NCBI GenBank assembly: GCA_004356825.1
Contig: SMXC01000171.1
Coordinates: 1 to 42,103, forward strand
Length of the DNA: 42,103 nt
Source: Caldithrix sp.
Lineage (GTDB): Bacteria > Zhuqueibacterota > Zhuqueibacteria > Oceanimicrobiales > Oceanimicrobiaceae
Direction of reading: 5' to 3'
In this document: positions 34,075-42,091 of the stretch, piece after piece
How positions within the stretch are numbered: the stretch's first letter is position 1
Layout of the letters: each line of letters starts with the position of its first letter
Position numbers and translations under genes: made by a program
The notes under the pieces: generated by a model
The model's database searches: none
What the model was told of the DNA's origin: nothing
What the model saw: the letters and a program-made list of their open reading frames with translations, nothing else

Positions 34075-35313
34075 TCATGCAATAAGTTTAATCAATTCCC
34101 CTTTCAGCAAACTCAACGCCGCCTGCACAAACCGATCCTTATTCTCAAGGCGTTCTTTAAAAAACAGGAGTCGTTTGCTGTAGATTTCTTTCGCGGTGGA
34201 AACGCCGATGTAAACCAACCCGACCGGTTTTTCTTCGGTTCCACCGGTCGGACCGGCGATTCCGGTGGTTGAGATGCCAAAATCTGCACCGCTTATTTTC
34301 CGAGCTGCCTCTGCCATTGCTTCTGCTGTTTCAAGGCTGACCGCGCCGTGTTTTTCTAAAATCTCCTCCGGGATTCCCAAAATCTCAATCTTTGATTGAT
34401 TGCTGTAAGTAACCACACCTCGTTCAAAATATTCGGAGCTGCCGGAAATATTGGTAAGTTTGTTTGCCAGCAAGCCGCCGGTGCAGGACTCGGCGACCGC
34501 CACAGTTTTGTGGGTTTTAATGAGAAGCTTGGCGACGGCTTCTTCCAATTCTTCGTCGTCGTAGCCGTAAACGTATTTGCCCACGCTTGCCAGAACAATG
34601 TTTACTCCTTGCTCGAGCTTCTTCCGGCATTCTGTCTCATCGGTTCCTTTTACAGTCAAGCGAATATCGACGCCGCTGGTTTTAGGCAGAAAGGCCACTT
34701 TGGCGAATTGCTCGACTCTTTTAATGTCGCCGAGTTTTTCAAACGCGGTGCTTTCCGGCAGGCCGGTGGTGCGAATCGTTTTTTGAACAATGGTTTGTCC
34801 CTGTCCTTTAAACATTGGAAACAAAGTTTTCTCACTCATCATTTTCATTTCAGAGGGGACGCCGGGAAGGATAAAGCACTTCTTGCCGTCTTTTTCAAAA
34901 ATCAGGCCTGCCGCGGTGCCAATTGGATTGTCGATGAGCTGAGCTTTTTCCGGGATCCATGCCTGGTCTTCGTTGGTCACGGACATCTTACGGCCGCGTT
35001 TTTCGAATCTACGCTTGAGTTGCTCAAGTATTTCCGCTTTAAAAATCAATTCCGATTCAAAAAAATCTGCGGCTACGTTTTTGGTTATATCGTCATGTGT
35101 GGGGCCGATGCCGCCGGTTGTAATGACGACATCGCTGCGTTGCAGGGCAGTGGCAAGTGCGCTTTTTATATCATCGGCGTCATCACCGACTGTCGTTATC
35201 CATTTGACTTCGACACCAAGAGAGGTAAGGTGTTTTGCCAACCAGGTGGCGTTGGTATTCACGGTTTGCCCGATAAGGAGCTCGTCGCCGATTGAAATGA
35301 TTTCGAGGTTCAT
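34075..35313 (-). CDS. cinA: CinA-family protein (NMN deamidase / competence-damage protein)
   Basis: This 412-residue cytoplasmic protein has two domains. The N-terminal MoCF-like COG1058 domain is at 1-170 (ISIGDELLIGQTVNTNATWL, TTGGIGPTHDD), and the C-terminal PncC amidohydrolase domain at about 250-412 (VAVAESCTGGLLANKLTNI, GISTTGIAGPTGG, PVGLVYIG). The C-terminal part deamidates nicotinamide mononucleotide in pyridine-nucleotide recycling; the N-terminal part is linked to ADP-ribose hydrolysis in relatives. ATG 35313 is 44 bases after pgpA. It is immediately followed by thpR and then recA. Confidence 0.95.
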   Translation of the reverse strand: MNLEIISIGDELLIGQTVNTNATWLAKHLTSLGVEVKWITTVGDDADDIKSALATALQRSDVVITTGGIGPTHDDITKNVAADFFESELIFKAEILEQLKRRFEKRGRKMSVTNEDQAWIPEKAQLIDNPIGTAAGLIFEKDGKKCFILPGVPSEMKMMSEKTLFPMFKGQGQTIVQKTIRTTGLPESTAFEKLGDIKRVEQFAKVAFLPKTSGVDIRLTVKGTDETECRKKLEQGVNIVLASVGKYVYGYDDEELEEAVAKLLIKTHKTVAVAESCTGGLLANKLTNISGSSEYFERGVVTYSNQSKIEILGIPEEILEKHGAVSLETAEAMAEAARKISGADFGISTTGIAGPTGGTEEKPVGLVYIGVSTAKEIYSKRLLFFKERLENKDRFVQAALSLLKGELIKLIA

Positions 35314-35357
35314 GATTTTTTACCCACGCAAAACCCGACAGAAGCCGGGGCAAACAT

Positions 35358-35807
35358 TTACTTTAAAAAATAATAAATCAATCTCAAAGAAAGAGCGCTG
35401 TAAATTCCCGCTACTACATCGTCGATCATCACGCCCCAACCATGGGGCAGTTTTTCTGAAGCCTTAGCCGGATATGGTTTTATAATATCAAAGAATCGAA
35501 ATAAAACAAAGCCAACCGCCAGCCAAATCAGGCTTTTTTCGAAAAAAGCAACCGTAATCAACATTCCTACGATTTCATCAATAACGATGATCTGGTTGTC
35601 ATGAACATTGGTCTCCTTTTCGATTCTGTTAGCAGCCCAAACTCCCGCAAAAAAAAACAAGACAACTCCTGCTACTGAATAGACAGATTCGCTCCCCGGA
35701 ATCGCCCAATATAAAAAAAGCCCCAGAAGGCTGCCCGCAGTTCCGGGCGCTTTAGGGGCGTATCCTGTATAAAACCCTGTGGCTATAAGACGAACGACAA
35801 ACTTCAT
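35358..35807 (-). CDS. pgpA: Phosphatidylglycerophosphatase A
   Basis: This 149-residue membrane phosphatase removes phosphate from phosphatidylglycerol phosphate, the step after PgsA. The family marks are TGYAPKAPGTAGSLLGL near the start, VIDEIVGM in the middle, RFFDIIKPYPAKASEKLPHG and GVMIDDVVAGIYSAL near the end, with three or four membrane segments. ATG 35807 is directly next to the TAA of pgsA (no gap), so the two consecutive steps of phosphatidylglycerol synthesis are translationally coupled. Confidence 0.95.
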   Translation of the reverse strand: MKFVVRLIATGFYTGYAPKAPGTAGSLLGLFLYWAIPGSESVYSVAGVVLFFFAGVWAANRIEKETNVHDNQIIVIDEIVGMLITVAFFEKSLIWLAVGFVLFRFFDIIKPYPAKASEKLPHGWGVMIDDVVAGIYSALSLRLIYYFLK

Positions 35808-36452
35808 TTACGGCACATTCGTTGGCATAAAGACTCGATAAAAAGCGATGACCATTCTTTTCATAAGACGTTTGTTTTCAATCAAGTAGAACACTCCGGA
35901 TGCCAGAGTGTAAAGGGTCACAAACAGCATCAAATTGTTTAGGAATCCAAACTTTTCATCCAACTTTATGACTGTTTGGGCTGAAGAACTTTCTGTAAAT
36001 TTTTCATTTGCAATTATCCAGAACAAAATCAAGTAGATTGCTGCCATTTGACAGCCGGTTTTCCATTTTGCAAATCCAGCGGTTTCAAACGGTTGTTCTG
36101 TTGAGGTTGCATAAGATCTGAGCGCTGTAATGAGAACGTCCCTGAGGGCAATTACTAAAAACATCCAGAAAGGAACGATGCCCATATAAGTCAATGTTCC
36201 GAAAGCTGTAGAGATGAGAAGTTTATCCGCCAGGGGATCGAGATATTTTCCGAACGGGGTAATTTTGCCCATCCTTCTGGCGGCATAGCCGTCGTACCAA
36301 TCCGTTAATGTCGCTAGCACAAAAAGAAACAGAGAACAATAATATAGCTTAGCGATGAGAAGAACCGCAAAGAATGGCGTCAATACAATGCGAAAAACAG
36401 TTAGTTGGTTCGGCAAAGACATGATAAAGTTTTCTTTTTTTGAGCCTGCCAT
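35808..36452 (-). CDS. pgsA: CDP-diacylglycerol-glycerol-3-phosphate 3-phosphatidyltransferase
   Basis: This 214-residue integral membrane enzyme makes phosphatidylglycerol phosphate. The CDP-alcohol phosphotransferase signature DGYAARRMGKITPFGKYLD then PLADK is complete. About six membrane segments are visible. ATG 36452 lies 12 bases after the recR stop with AAAGGTG upstream. An internal ATG at residue 11 (MSLPNQLTVFR) matches the usual family start and is an alternative. It is directly followed by pgpA. Confidence 0.94.
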   Translation of the reverse strand: MAGSKKENFIMSLPNQLTVFRIVLTPFFAVLLIAKLYYCSLFLFVLATLTDWYDGYAARRMGKITPFGKYLDPLADKLLISTAFGTLTYMGIVPFWMFLVIALRDVLITALRSYATSTEQPFETAGFAKWKTGCQMAAIYLILFWIIANEKFTESSSAQTVIKLDEKFGFLNNLMLFVTLYTLASGVFYLIENKRLMKRMVIAFYRVFMPTNVP

Positions 36453-36464
36453 CGTTCAGCACCT

Positions 36465-37061
36465 TTAAAGCACGACTCTTCCTTCGAGCGCCTTGGTTAA
36501 GGTAATTTCATCTGCATACTCGAGGTCACCTCCAACCGGAAGGCCACGGGCGATTCGTGTGAGTTTTATTTCAAGCGGCTTGATTAATTTTTCCAAATAG
36601 AGCGATGTGGCCTCGCCTTCGGTGTTTGGATTGGTCGCGATAATGATCTCCTGAATGGTTCCGTTTAAGCGCGTCATCATTTCTTTTATATGCAAATCAT
36701 TAGGTCCAATACCCTCAAGCGGGGAAAGCGCTCCGCCGAGAACATGAAATAGACCGTTATACTCACCGGTTTTTTCCAGCGCCAGAACGTCGTTTGCTTC
36801 TTCAACCACGCAGAGTGTGGTTCGATCTCTCTTGTCGCTTGCACAAATGTGGCACAGATCAGTTTCGGTAATATTAAAACAAATCGTGCAGAAATTAACC
36901 TTTTCCTTGATCGCATACAGTGCATCTGCAAGCTGTTGGACCTCATACTTTGGCAACTTTAGTAAATAAAACACCAATCGCTGCGCCGACTTTCTGCCAA
37001 TCCCGGGAAGCTTGGCGAGCTCGGAAATGGCTTTTTCCATGGAGACAGAAGGATACTGCAT
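36465..37061 (-). CDS. recR: Recombination mediator RecR
   Basis: This 198-residue protein works with RecF and RecO to load RecA on gapped DNA. It shows a helix-hairpin-helix (LAKLPGIGRKSAQRLVFYLL), a four-cysteine zinc module (CTIC at 58-61, CHIC at 70-73), a Toprim domain (LCVVEEANDVLALEKTGEY, ATNPNTEGEATSLYL) and a C-terminal Walker-B-like segment (GLPVGGDLEYADEITL). ATG 37061 is 17 bases downstream of ybaB. The dnaX-ybaB-recR order is conserved across bacteria. Confidence 0.97.
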   Translation of the reverse strand: MQYPSVSMEKAISELAKLPGIGRKSAQRLVFYLLKLPKYEVQQLADALYAIKEKVNFCTICFNITETDLCHICASDKRDRTTLCVVEEANDVLALEKTGEYNGLFHVLGGALSPLEGIGPNDLHIKEMMTRLNGTIQEIIIATNPNTEGEATSLYLEKLIKPLEIKLTRIARGLPVGGDLEYADEITLTKALEGRVVL

Positions 37062-37078
37062 AGGTTGATAAGTATCCG

Positions 37079-37417
37079 CTAAAATCCAGGAATCTTAAAG
37101 CCGCCGGGCATATTTCCGAGCATGCCGCCGGCGACTTTGCCCATTTCTTCATTGGCCAGCTCCTGCGCTTTCTCCATTGCTTGATTGACCGCGGCAACCA
37201 CTAAATCTTCCAACATCTCAACATCTTCGGGGTCGACCACTTGTTTATCTATTCGAACTTCCATGATTTCCTGTTTGCCATTTGCCACTACTGTAACCAT
37301 TCCGCCGCCCGAACTGGCCTCTACTTGTAAGTCAGCAAGCTCCTCCTGTATCTTCTGCATCTTTTCCTGCATCTTCTGAGCCTGCTTCATAATGTCGCCC
37401 ATGCCCATTTTTGCCAT
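37079..37417 (-). CDS. ybaB: YbaB/EbfC nucleoid-associated protein
   Basis: This 112-residue DNA-binding dimer is found between dnaX and recR in most bacteria. The N-terminal helix is methionine- and glutamine-rich (IMKQAQKMQEKMQKIQEELA), followed by the conserved GGGMVTVVANGKQEIMEVRI strands and a C-terminal helix VNQAMEKAQELANEEMGKVA. The glycine-rich end MLGNMPGGFKIPGF is typical. The start at 37417 is 29 bases after the dnaX stop. Confidence 0.95.
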   Translation of the reverse strand: MAKMGMGDIMKQAQKMQEKMQKIQEELADLQVEASSGGGMVTVVANGKQEIMEVRIDKQVVDPEDVEMLEDLVVAAVNQAMEKAQELANEEMGKVAGGMLGNMPGGFKIPGF

Positions 37418-37446
37418 GACAACTCCTCTGATAAAATTTGACCACT

Positions 37447-39198
37447 TTACCTGACTATTTCACCGTCAAATAATTCTATGACTTTCTTCACTATCGGAAT
37501 TTGCATTGTGTTAGCATCATCCTGTACTTGTTGAACTTTGATTTCTTGTATCTCCTGAACCTCAGGTTCATCGCTCTCTCGCTGCTCTTTCAGCGCCTCA
37601 TTGAACTCTTCACTTTCATTTTTCTTGCAGTTAATTTTTAATTTGAATCCGGTCTTTTCCAAAAGGATTTCCTGAATAAGATGCTTGTTTTGATTAATTG
37701 TATTAATATGAAACCCTTTCTCTTTACCAAAAGAAATTTCCAGAGTTTTATCATGTACTCCGGTTGGATACCCTTCATTGAGAAAAGACCCCAAATGAAT
37801 CTTCTTGCTTTTAACTGCATCGATGATTTCGGCCCACTCATTTTTTATTTTTTCCAAAGAAACCACTGCATTCACATCAGGCGTTTCAGGGTTTTTATTT
37901 TGGAGATTCTCTTGAGATGCTTTGTAGTCACCGCCGTTTCCGTCTTTTACAACCGGCTTTTCTTGCTTTATTTCAACAGGTTCGGCTTGATGAACAGTTT
38001 TAACTTGCGGCTCTTCTGGCTTATCAACTACTTTGGTTGAGGTTTCAGGCTTCGATTCCAAAGCGCTTTCCAAATTACTGAGATTGTTGAGGAGATCATC
38101 CAATTCAACACTCTTACCCATTTTAATCATTTTAACAATGAGCATCTCCAAAAGCAGCTTTGGATTTGAGCTTCGCTTTACTTGATAGGCGGTGTCGGTG
38201 GCAAGCTGAATGAGTCTCAGCGAATCGGTTTCGGAAAAAGATTGCGCTGCATCCTTATATTTTTCTGTATAGCTTTCCATTCCTTCCAGCAGGTCAGCGT
38301 TGTCGGTCGCCCGAATGATTAACATATTTCTAAAATGCTCGGCCAAACCGTTCAGAAATTCCGCCATGTCATAGCCGTGATTGAAAATCTTCTCCACAAG
38401 CTGTAAACCGGCGGCAACGTCTTTGTTCGAAATACAATCGGAGGATTCAAAAAATAATTCCTGATCAATAATGCCCAGAAGCTCGGACAGTTCCTTGATT
38501 TTTATCTCCTGCCCACAAAAAGAAACGACTTGATCCAGCAGACTCTGGCTGTCACGCAAACTACCGTCAGATTTTCTGGCAATGACATAAAGCGACTTTT
38601 CGTCGATGTTGATTTTTTCTGCGGAACAAATATTCTGCAACTGCTGAATGATCTCGTTTAAAGGAATTCTGTGGAAGTCGTAGCGCTGGCAGCGGGATAA
38701 AACAGTTGCCGGCACTTTGTGAGGTTCGGTTGTTGCGAAGATAAACAGAACTCTTGAAGGCGGTTCTTCAAGGGTTTTCAGAAGCGCGTTAAACGCTTCC
38801 GGGGTGAGCATATGGACTTCGTCGATGATGTAAATCTTGTACTTGCCCTTCGTGGCCGCGTATTTCAGATTTCCCCGGAGATTCCGAATTTCATCGATAC
38901 CGCGGTTGGAGGCGCCGTCGATTTCAAAAACGTCGAGGCTGCGGCTTCCGGTAATTTCAGTACAGCTGGAACATTTGTTACAAGGAGTTGGGGTTGGGCC
39001 TTTCTCACAATTGATCGCTTTTGCAAAGATTCGTGCGGTGGTGGTTTTGCCCACACCTCGAGGCCCGCAAAACAGATAAGCCGAAGCCAATCGGTCATTT
39101 TTGATGGCGTTACTTAAAGTCGTGGTGACATGACCCTGGGCCACAACTTTTTCGAATTCCATCGGCCGCCATTTTCTGGCTAAAACCACATAAGACAT
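37447..39198 (-). CDS. dnaX: DNA polymerase III subunits gamma/tau
   Basis: This 583-residue clamp-loader ATPase has Walker A CGPRGVGKT (44-52), a zinc module (C64, C73, C76, C79), Walker B IIDEVHM (124-130) and sensor regions (FATTEPHKVPATVLSRCQRY). Domain III is followed from about residue 375 by a low-complexity linker rich in E, K, P and V, and a C-terminal tau-like domain. ATG 39198 follows GGAGGG. No obvious programmed frameshift signal was found by eye, so production of a separate gamma form is uncertain. It heads the minus-strand housekeeping block, downstream of the SRP RNA. Confidence 0.96.
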   Translation of the reverse strand: MSYVVLARKWRPMEFEKVVAQGHVTTTLSNAIKNDRLASAYLFCGPRGVGKTTTARIFAKAINCEKGPTPTPCNKCSSCTEITGSRSLDVFEIDGASNRGIDEIRNLRGNLKYAATKGKYKIYIIDEVHMLTPEAFNALLKTLEEPPSRVLFIFATTEPHKVPATVLSRCQRYDFHRIPLNEIIQQLQNICSAEKINIDEKSLYVIARKSDGSLRDSQSLLDQVVSFCGQEIKIKELSELLGIIDQELFFESSDCISNKDVAAGLQLVEKIFNHGYDMAEFLNGLAEHFRNMLIIRATDNADLLEGMESYTEKYKDAAQSFSETDSLRLIQLATDTAYQVKRSSNPKLLLEMLIVKMIKMGKSVELDDLLNNLSNLESALESKPETSTKVVDKPEEPQVKTVHQAEPVEIKQEKPVVKDGNGGDYKASQENLQNKNPETPDVNAVVSLEKIKNEWAEIIDAVKSKKIHLGSFLNEGYPTGVHDKTLEISFGKEKGFHINTINQNKHLIQEILLEKTGFKLKINCKKNESEEFNEALKEQRESDEPEVQEIQEIKVQQVQDDANTMQIPIVKKVIELFDGEIVR

Positions 39199-39325
39199 TC
39201 GCCAAAACCCTCCAAAAGTTTTAGTTACATGGCACTTTTAACTGCGAGCCTGTTTTATCTGTAAGACCCCAATAAACGAATTCCAGTACTAATATAAAAC
39301 TGAATTTTTAAAATCAGACACATTT

Positions 39326-39342
39326 AAAAAAAACGGCTGTGC
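39326..39342 (-). terminator. U-tract end of the SRP RNA
   Basis: The closing SRP helix strand GCACAGCCG is followed directly by TTTTTTTT on the minus strand. The long 5'-3' pairing of the RNA provides the stem, so this is the probable transcription end. Confidence 0.6.
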
Positions 39343-39610
39343 ACCCATCTCTGTCCTTTCCTTTCCAACGTGCAACCGACAATAATCGACTCCGGGCAAG
39401 TATTCCCCCGGCACATAAAATAAACGCTTACCGCTGCTACCTTCCGGTCCTGACGGGGTTGGGCATCATTCTATTGCGAAGGACTTGATCCATCAACATC
39501 AATTATTGCTGCTGCCGCAAAGGGGGAGTAGGCCTCGGATGGGAATTCGATCCTGCTAAAGCGGATTGCAGGAAACAGGGCACCGCTAACTCCCCATCTA
39601 GCACAGCCTC
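39326..39610 (-). ncRNA. ffs: Signal recognition particle RNA, large bacterial (Alu-containing) type
   Basis: On the minus strand the universally conserved SRP54-binding helix reads CCCGTCAGGACCGG then AAGGTAGCAGCGGTAAG (plus-strand 39427-39457). Upstream, GTGCTAGATGGGGAGTTAGC, GGTGCCCTG and CAATCCGCTTTAGCAGGATC form the Alu-like 5' domain known from the large SRP RNAs of Bacillus-type and several deep bacterial lineages. The 5' end GGCTGTGC (39601-39608) pairs perfectly with GCACAGCC at the 3' end (39335-39342), which is followed by eight Ts. The length is about 280 bases. It starts only a few bases after tRNA-Ala and may share its transcript. Confidence 0.9.
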
Positions 39611-39612
39611 CG

Positions 39613-39685
<73 letters not shown>

Positions 39686-39787
39686 GACGTTTTATTAATC
39701 GTTATCCACTAATCGGAAATCGATTCTTGCTGAGTCAGCTACCAACGTACAAATCACGATTTACGAATTTCGAAATAACAGTACACG

Positions 39788-39876
39788 CGGAGAGGCAGGG
39801 ATTCGAACCCTGGGTGGCCAAAAAGACCACAACGGTTTTCGAGACCGCCCCGTTAAACCAACTCCGGCACCTCTCC
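39788..39876 (-). tRNA. tRNA-Ser (anticodon CGA)
   Basis: This 89-base class II tRNA has a long variable arm. The acceptor GGAGAGG pairs with CCTCTCC and base 73 is G, as in serine tRNAs. The anticodon loop CTCGAAA gives CGA, reading TCG. The T arm is GGGTTCGAATCCC. CCA is not encoded. Confidence 0.95.
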
Positions 39877-40011
39877 TTTTTATCTTTCGTTATTCGTAAA
39901 TTGTGTCGTTATTGGTAGGGTCGAGATGATAACTCCTAATAAAAGCTGAAGGATATTTACTCTCGCCAATTTCCCCAATATACGATTTCGAATAACGATT
40001 TCCAAATGCAG

Positions 40012-40100
40012 CGGAGAGGCAGGGATTCGAACCCTGGGTGGGCTTGTGACCCACACACGATTTCCAGTCGTGCACCATCGGCCAACTCGGTCACCTCTCC
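40012..40100 (-). tRNA. tRNA-Ser (anticodon GGA), overlapping the end of tadA
   Basis: This 89-base class II tRNA has the same acceptor (GGAGAGG/CCTCTCC, G73) and T arm as the neighbour at 39788 but a different anticodon loop CTGGAAA, giving GGA for TCC and TCT codons. The variable arm is long. Its first ten bases (GGAGAGGTGA) are also the last codons and TGA stop of tadA. CCA is not encoded. Confidence 0.95.
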
Positions 40101-40561
40101 GTAATCCTGCGCTGTCTTAGTTTTTGAAAGAACGCCTGTAAAATCCCCAGACATTTTGATTCAAGTATTCCGCAGGTAACGGTCACTTCAGAACGGAGCC
40201 CGGGACTTTGCACAATATTTAAAGTTGAGCCGCAGGCGCCCATACGGCTATCGCTGACCCCAAACACAACTTGTTGAATTCGCGATAAATAAATGGCCCC
40301 GGCACACATCGGGCAGGGTTCTTTGGTCACGTAAAGCGTGGCGTCTTCAAGCCGCCAGGAATTTCGACAATTTGCCGCTGCGGTTATTGCGATGACTTCA
40401 GCATGGGCGGTAGGATCTTGCAGAGTCTCTACCATATTATAGCCTCGCCCGACAACCATCCCGTCCGACACAACCACTGCCCCAATGGGAACTTCGTCTT
40501 TTTCAAGCGCCTTCTCGGCCTCCTGGTAGGCCTGCTCCATCCAACTTTCGTGAGTTCCCAT
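40091..40561 (-). CDS. tadA: tRNA adenosine(34) deaminase TadA
   Basis: This 156-residue zinc enzyme converts A34 of tRNA-Arg(ACG) to inosine so that one tRNA reads CGU, CGC and CGA. The deaminase motifs are PTAHAEVIAI (zinc H53, catalytic E55) and KEPCPMCAGAI (C83, C86). The substrate-contact region ends in a short basic tail LRQRRITER. ATG 40561 is clear. The gene lies between tRNA-Arg(ACG), its expected substrate, and tRNA-Ser(GGA). Its stop codon is inside the latter's acceptor region, so cutting out the tRNA at its 5' end would separate it from the tadA message right at the stop. Confidence 0.95.
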   Translation of the reverse strand: MGTHESWMEQAYQEAEKALEKDEVPIGAVVVSDGMVVGRGYNMVETLQDPTAHAEVIAITAAANCRNSWRLEDATLYVTKEPCPMCAGAIYLSRIQQVVFGVSDSRMGACGSTLNIVQSPGLRSEVTVTCGILESKCLGILQAFFQKLRQRRITER

Positions 40562-40675
40562 TTTATAACCGAGAATCGATTATTGGTTATTGATTATTCT
40601 CCGGATTTCTTGTGCTGCCTTTCTTGGTTTAACAAACATTAGGATTTAATAATAATTATCCATTCTCAATTAATA

Positions 40676-40752
40676 TGGTACGCCCGGAGGGAGTCGAACC
40701 CACAACCTCTTGGTCCGTAGCCAAGCACTCTATCCAATTGAGCTACGGGCGC
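40676..40752 (-). tRNA. tRNA-Arg (anticodon ACG), CCA encoded
   Basis: This cloverleaf starts GCGCCCGTAGCTCAATTGGA. The anticodon loop CTACGGA gives ACG, the TadA substrate. The T arm is GGGTTCGACTCCC. The acceptor closes with a G1-U72 wobble, then A73 and an encoded CCA (40676-40678 on the plus strand). It starts 5 bases after tRNA-Glu in the same transcript. Confidence 0.95.
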
Positions 40753-40757
40753 AGGTG

Positions 40758-40830
40758 TAGCGCATACGGGAGTCGAACCCGTGTTACCGGCGTGAGAGGC
40801 CAGCGTCCTAGGCCACTAGACGAATGCGCC
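40758..40830 (-). tRNA. tRNA-Glu (anticodon CTC)
   Basis: This 73-base cloverleaf starts GGCGCATTCGTCTAGTGGCC. The anticodon loop CTCTCAC gives CTC, reading GAG. The T arm is GGGTTCGACTCCC. The acceptor has a G1-U72 wobble and A73; CCA is not encoded. It is the first gene of the tRNA-tadA transcript and lies about 9 bases past the expected transcription start. Confidence 0.93.
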
Positions 40831-40845
40831 GTTTTTTGAACAAAA

Positions 40846-40874
40846 AATATACCCATTTTTTTGTATAAAATCAA
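40846..40874 (-). promoter_or_regulatory. Sigma-70-like promoter for the tRNA-Glu/tRNA-Arg/tadA transcript
   Basis: On the minus strand TTGATT (40869-40874) and TATATT (40846-40851) are 17 bases apart, with tRNA-Glu beginning 15 bases further on. Spacing and distance fit a strong stable-RNA promoter, and no other candidate lies in the gap. Confidence 0.6.
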
Positions 40875-40982
40875 GCTGTATTTGGCCGAATCTCTGATTT
40901 TAGTTTGACCATTGGCAATTCTTAAACCTTCGCAAAAACCTGCCGATATATTACTATTCATACACATCCAGAAGAGAGGAAA

Positions 40983-41339
40983 ATGACCCGAAAAGTGCTC
41001 ATTGTCGAAGACGACCTACCTTTTGTTACTTTAATTCAGCTTGCCCTTCGTGATATGAATTTTGAATTCGATGTGGCAAAAGAGGGCACCTCGGCGCTCG
41101 ACAGGCTTTCGAAAAACGAGTATGATTTGGTCATCTGCGACTATCGCATTCCTGAAATTCATGGTCTGGAAGTTCTGAAAACCGTCAAAAATCAAAATCC
41201 GAACTGCCAAACGGTTCTGATAAGCGCTGCGGGCGAGGATATGATGAACACAAAATTAGAGGACTTGAATTTATTAGGTTTTATGCAAAAACCGTTTTCA
41301 CCGATTGAATTTCGCGCCATGGTTGAACAGGCTTTTTAG
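40983..41339 (+). CDS. Stand-alone response-regulator receiver protein
   Basis: This 118-residue single REC domain with no output domain has the acidic pocket D10/D11 in LIVEDDLPF, the phospho-acceptor D53 in DLVICDYRIPEIHG, the switch serine S81 in TVLISAAG and K103 in FMQKPFSPIEF, all intact. ATG 40983 follows AGAGAGG. Proteins of this kind pass phosphate on or bind targets directly, such as kinases or motility parts. No histidine kinase lies in the window. It converges on the lipoprotein gene with one base between the stops. Confidence 0.92.
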   Translation: MTRKVLIVEDDLPFVTLIQLALRDMNFEFDVAKEGTSALDRLSKNEYDLVICDYRIPEIHGLEVLKTVKNQNPNCQTVLISAAGEDMMNTKLEDLNLLGFMQKPFSPIEFRAMVEQAF

Positions 41340-41340
41340 G

Positions 41341-41982
41341 CTACTCATTAACCACTTCCGCGTTTTCAATCTCACCCAGAACACGACCGCCGTTCGACAA
41401 ATAAACCCGCACGTCTCTCCTTCTATCTTTCACAATAATTTTCCCCTCGACGACGGAGTCGCCTGAAATTCTGATATCCAGGCGATGAGTGTCGCGCCCC
41501 CTGCCCTTCTTACCTTCGATGACGATATCTCCTTTGACTTTGGTGTTATCTGCCAAAGTTATATCCCCATTTGTGGTATGAATATCTCGCTCTACCGTGG
41601 TGCGCTCAAGCTCAATTCGGCCATTAATCGCGGTGATACGGCCATCGACATTGACGCCGGCTCCACATCTGATGGATCCGTTTACTGATTCAATATCGCC
41701 GTCAATTTTTACATCACCGGCAATTCTGATTTTGCCGTTTACCGTTTGCAAATCCTCTACTTCTGATTCGCGCCCGACTTCGATACGGCCGTTCACGGAC
41801 CGGCTGCTGCCGCGAACCACACACTGCTCGCCGATAATAATACTGCCATTCACCGAGTTCAAGCTGCCGCTTCTAGTATCACCATCCTCGATGTAAATGG
41901 TTTTATTGATTCTAAAACCGCACGCAGATGCAAAGAAAAACGTGATTAGGAATAGAGGAAAAAGTAAAACAGGCTTTCTCAT
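41341..41982 (-). CDS. Repeat-built (beta-solenoid-like) lipoprotein
   Basis: This 213-residue exported lipoprotein has a hydrophobic leader ending FFASAC, giving lipid-attached C21. The body is six repeats of 18-19 residues, each with an NG turn: N45, N64, N82, N101, N120 and N138, in text such as SVNGSIIIGEQCVVRG, SVNGRIEVGRESEVE, TVNGKIRIAGDVKIDG and AINGRIELERTTVE. This periodicity suggests a right-handed beta-solenoid like bactofilin-type polymer-forming or DUF4097-like proteins. A basic, glycine-rich segment (GKKGRGRDTHR) follows the repeats. No enzyme motif is seen. A structural or scaffolding role at the envelope is a guess. Confidence 0.75.
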   Translation of the reverse strand: MRKPVLLFPLFLITFFFASACGFRINKTIYIEDGDTRSGSLNSVNGSIIIGEQCVVRGSSRSVNGRIEVGRESEVEDLQTVNGKIRIAGDVKIDGDIESVNGSIRCGAGVNVDGRITAINGRIELERTTVERDIHTTNGDITLADNTKVKGDIVIEGKKGRGRDTHRLDIRISGDSVVEGKIIVKDRRRDVRVYLSNGGRVLGEIENAEVVNE

Positions 41983-42031
41983 CGTGACCTCCTTACCAAA
42001 TAGTGATTTAAAAACGTTTATTTACTGCTCT

Positions 42032-42091
42032 GACAGGATTTACCTGATAAGCAGAATTGAGAATAATCTTGTTCATCATGTTTATCCTGTC
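42032..42091. repeat. GACAGGAT/ATCCTGTC inverted repeat
   Basis: GACAGGAT (42032-42039) faces ATCCTGTC (42084-42091), and flanking bases TTTACCTGAT and CATGTTT extend it imperfectly. It resembles the 'acaggattaacaggat' intergenic repeats seen in many genomes. It lies upstream of the lipoprotein gene at the window edge. Confidence 0.5.

Noticed and set aside
34396-35295. 299-codon open frame opposite cinA
   Set aside because: It is the shadow of the clearly conserved cinA reading frame. Its translation shows no recognisable family and no ribosome site.
37447-38100. Possible programmed frameshift in dnaX
   Set aside because: A-rich runs occur in the linker (for example near 37845), but no clear slippery heptamer with a following hairpin in the expected place could be made out.
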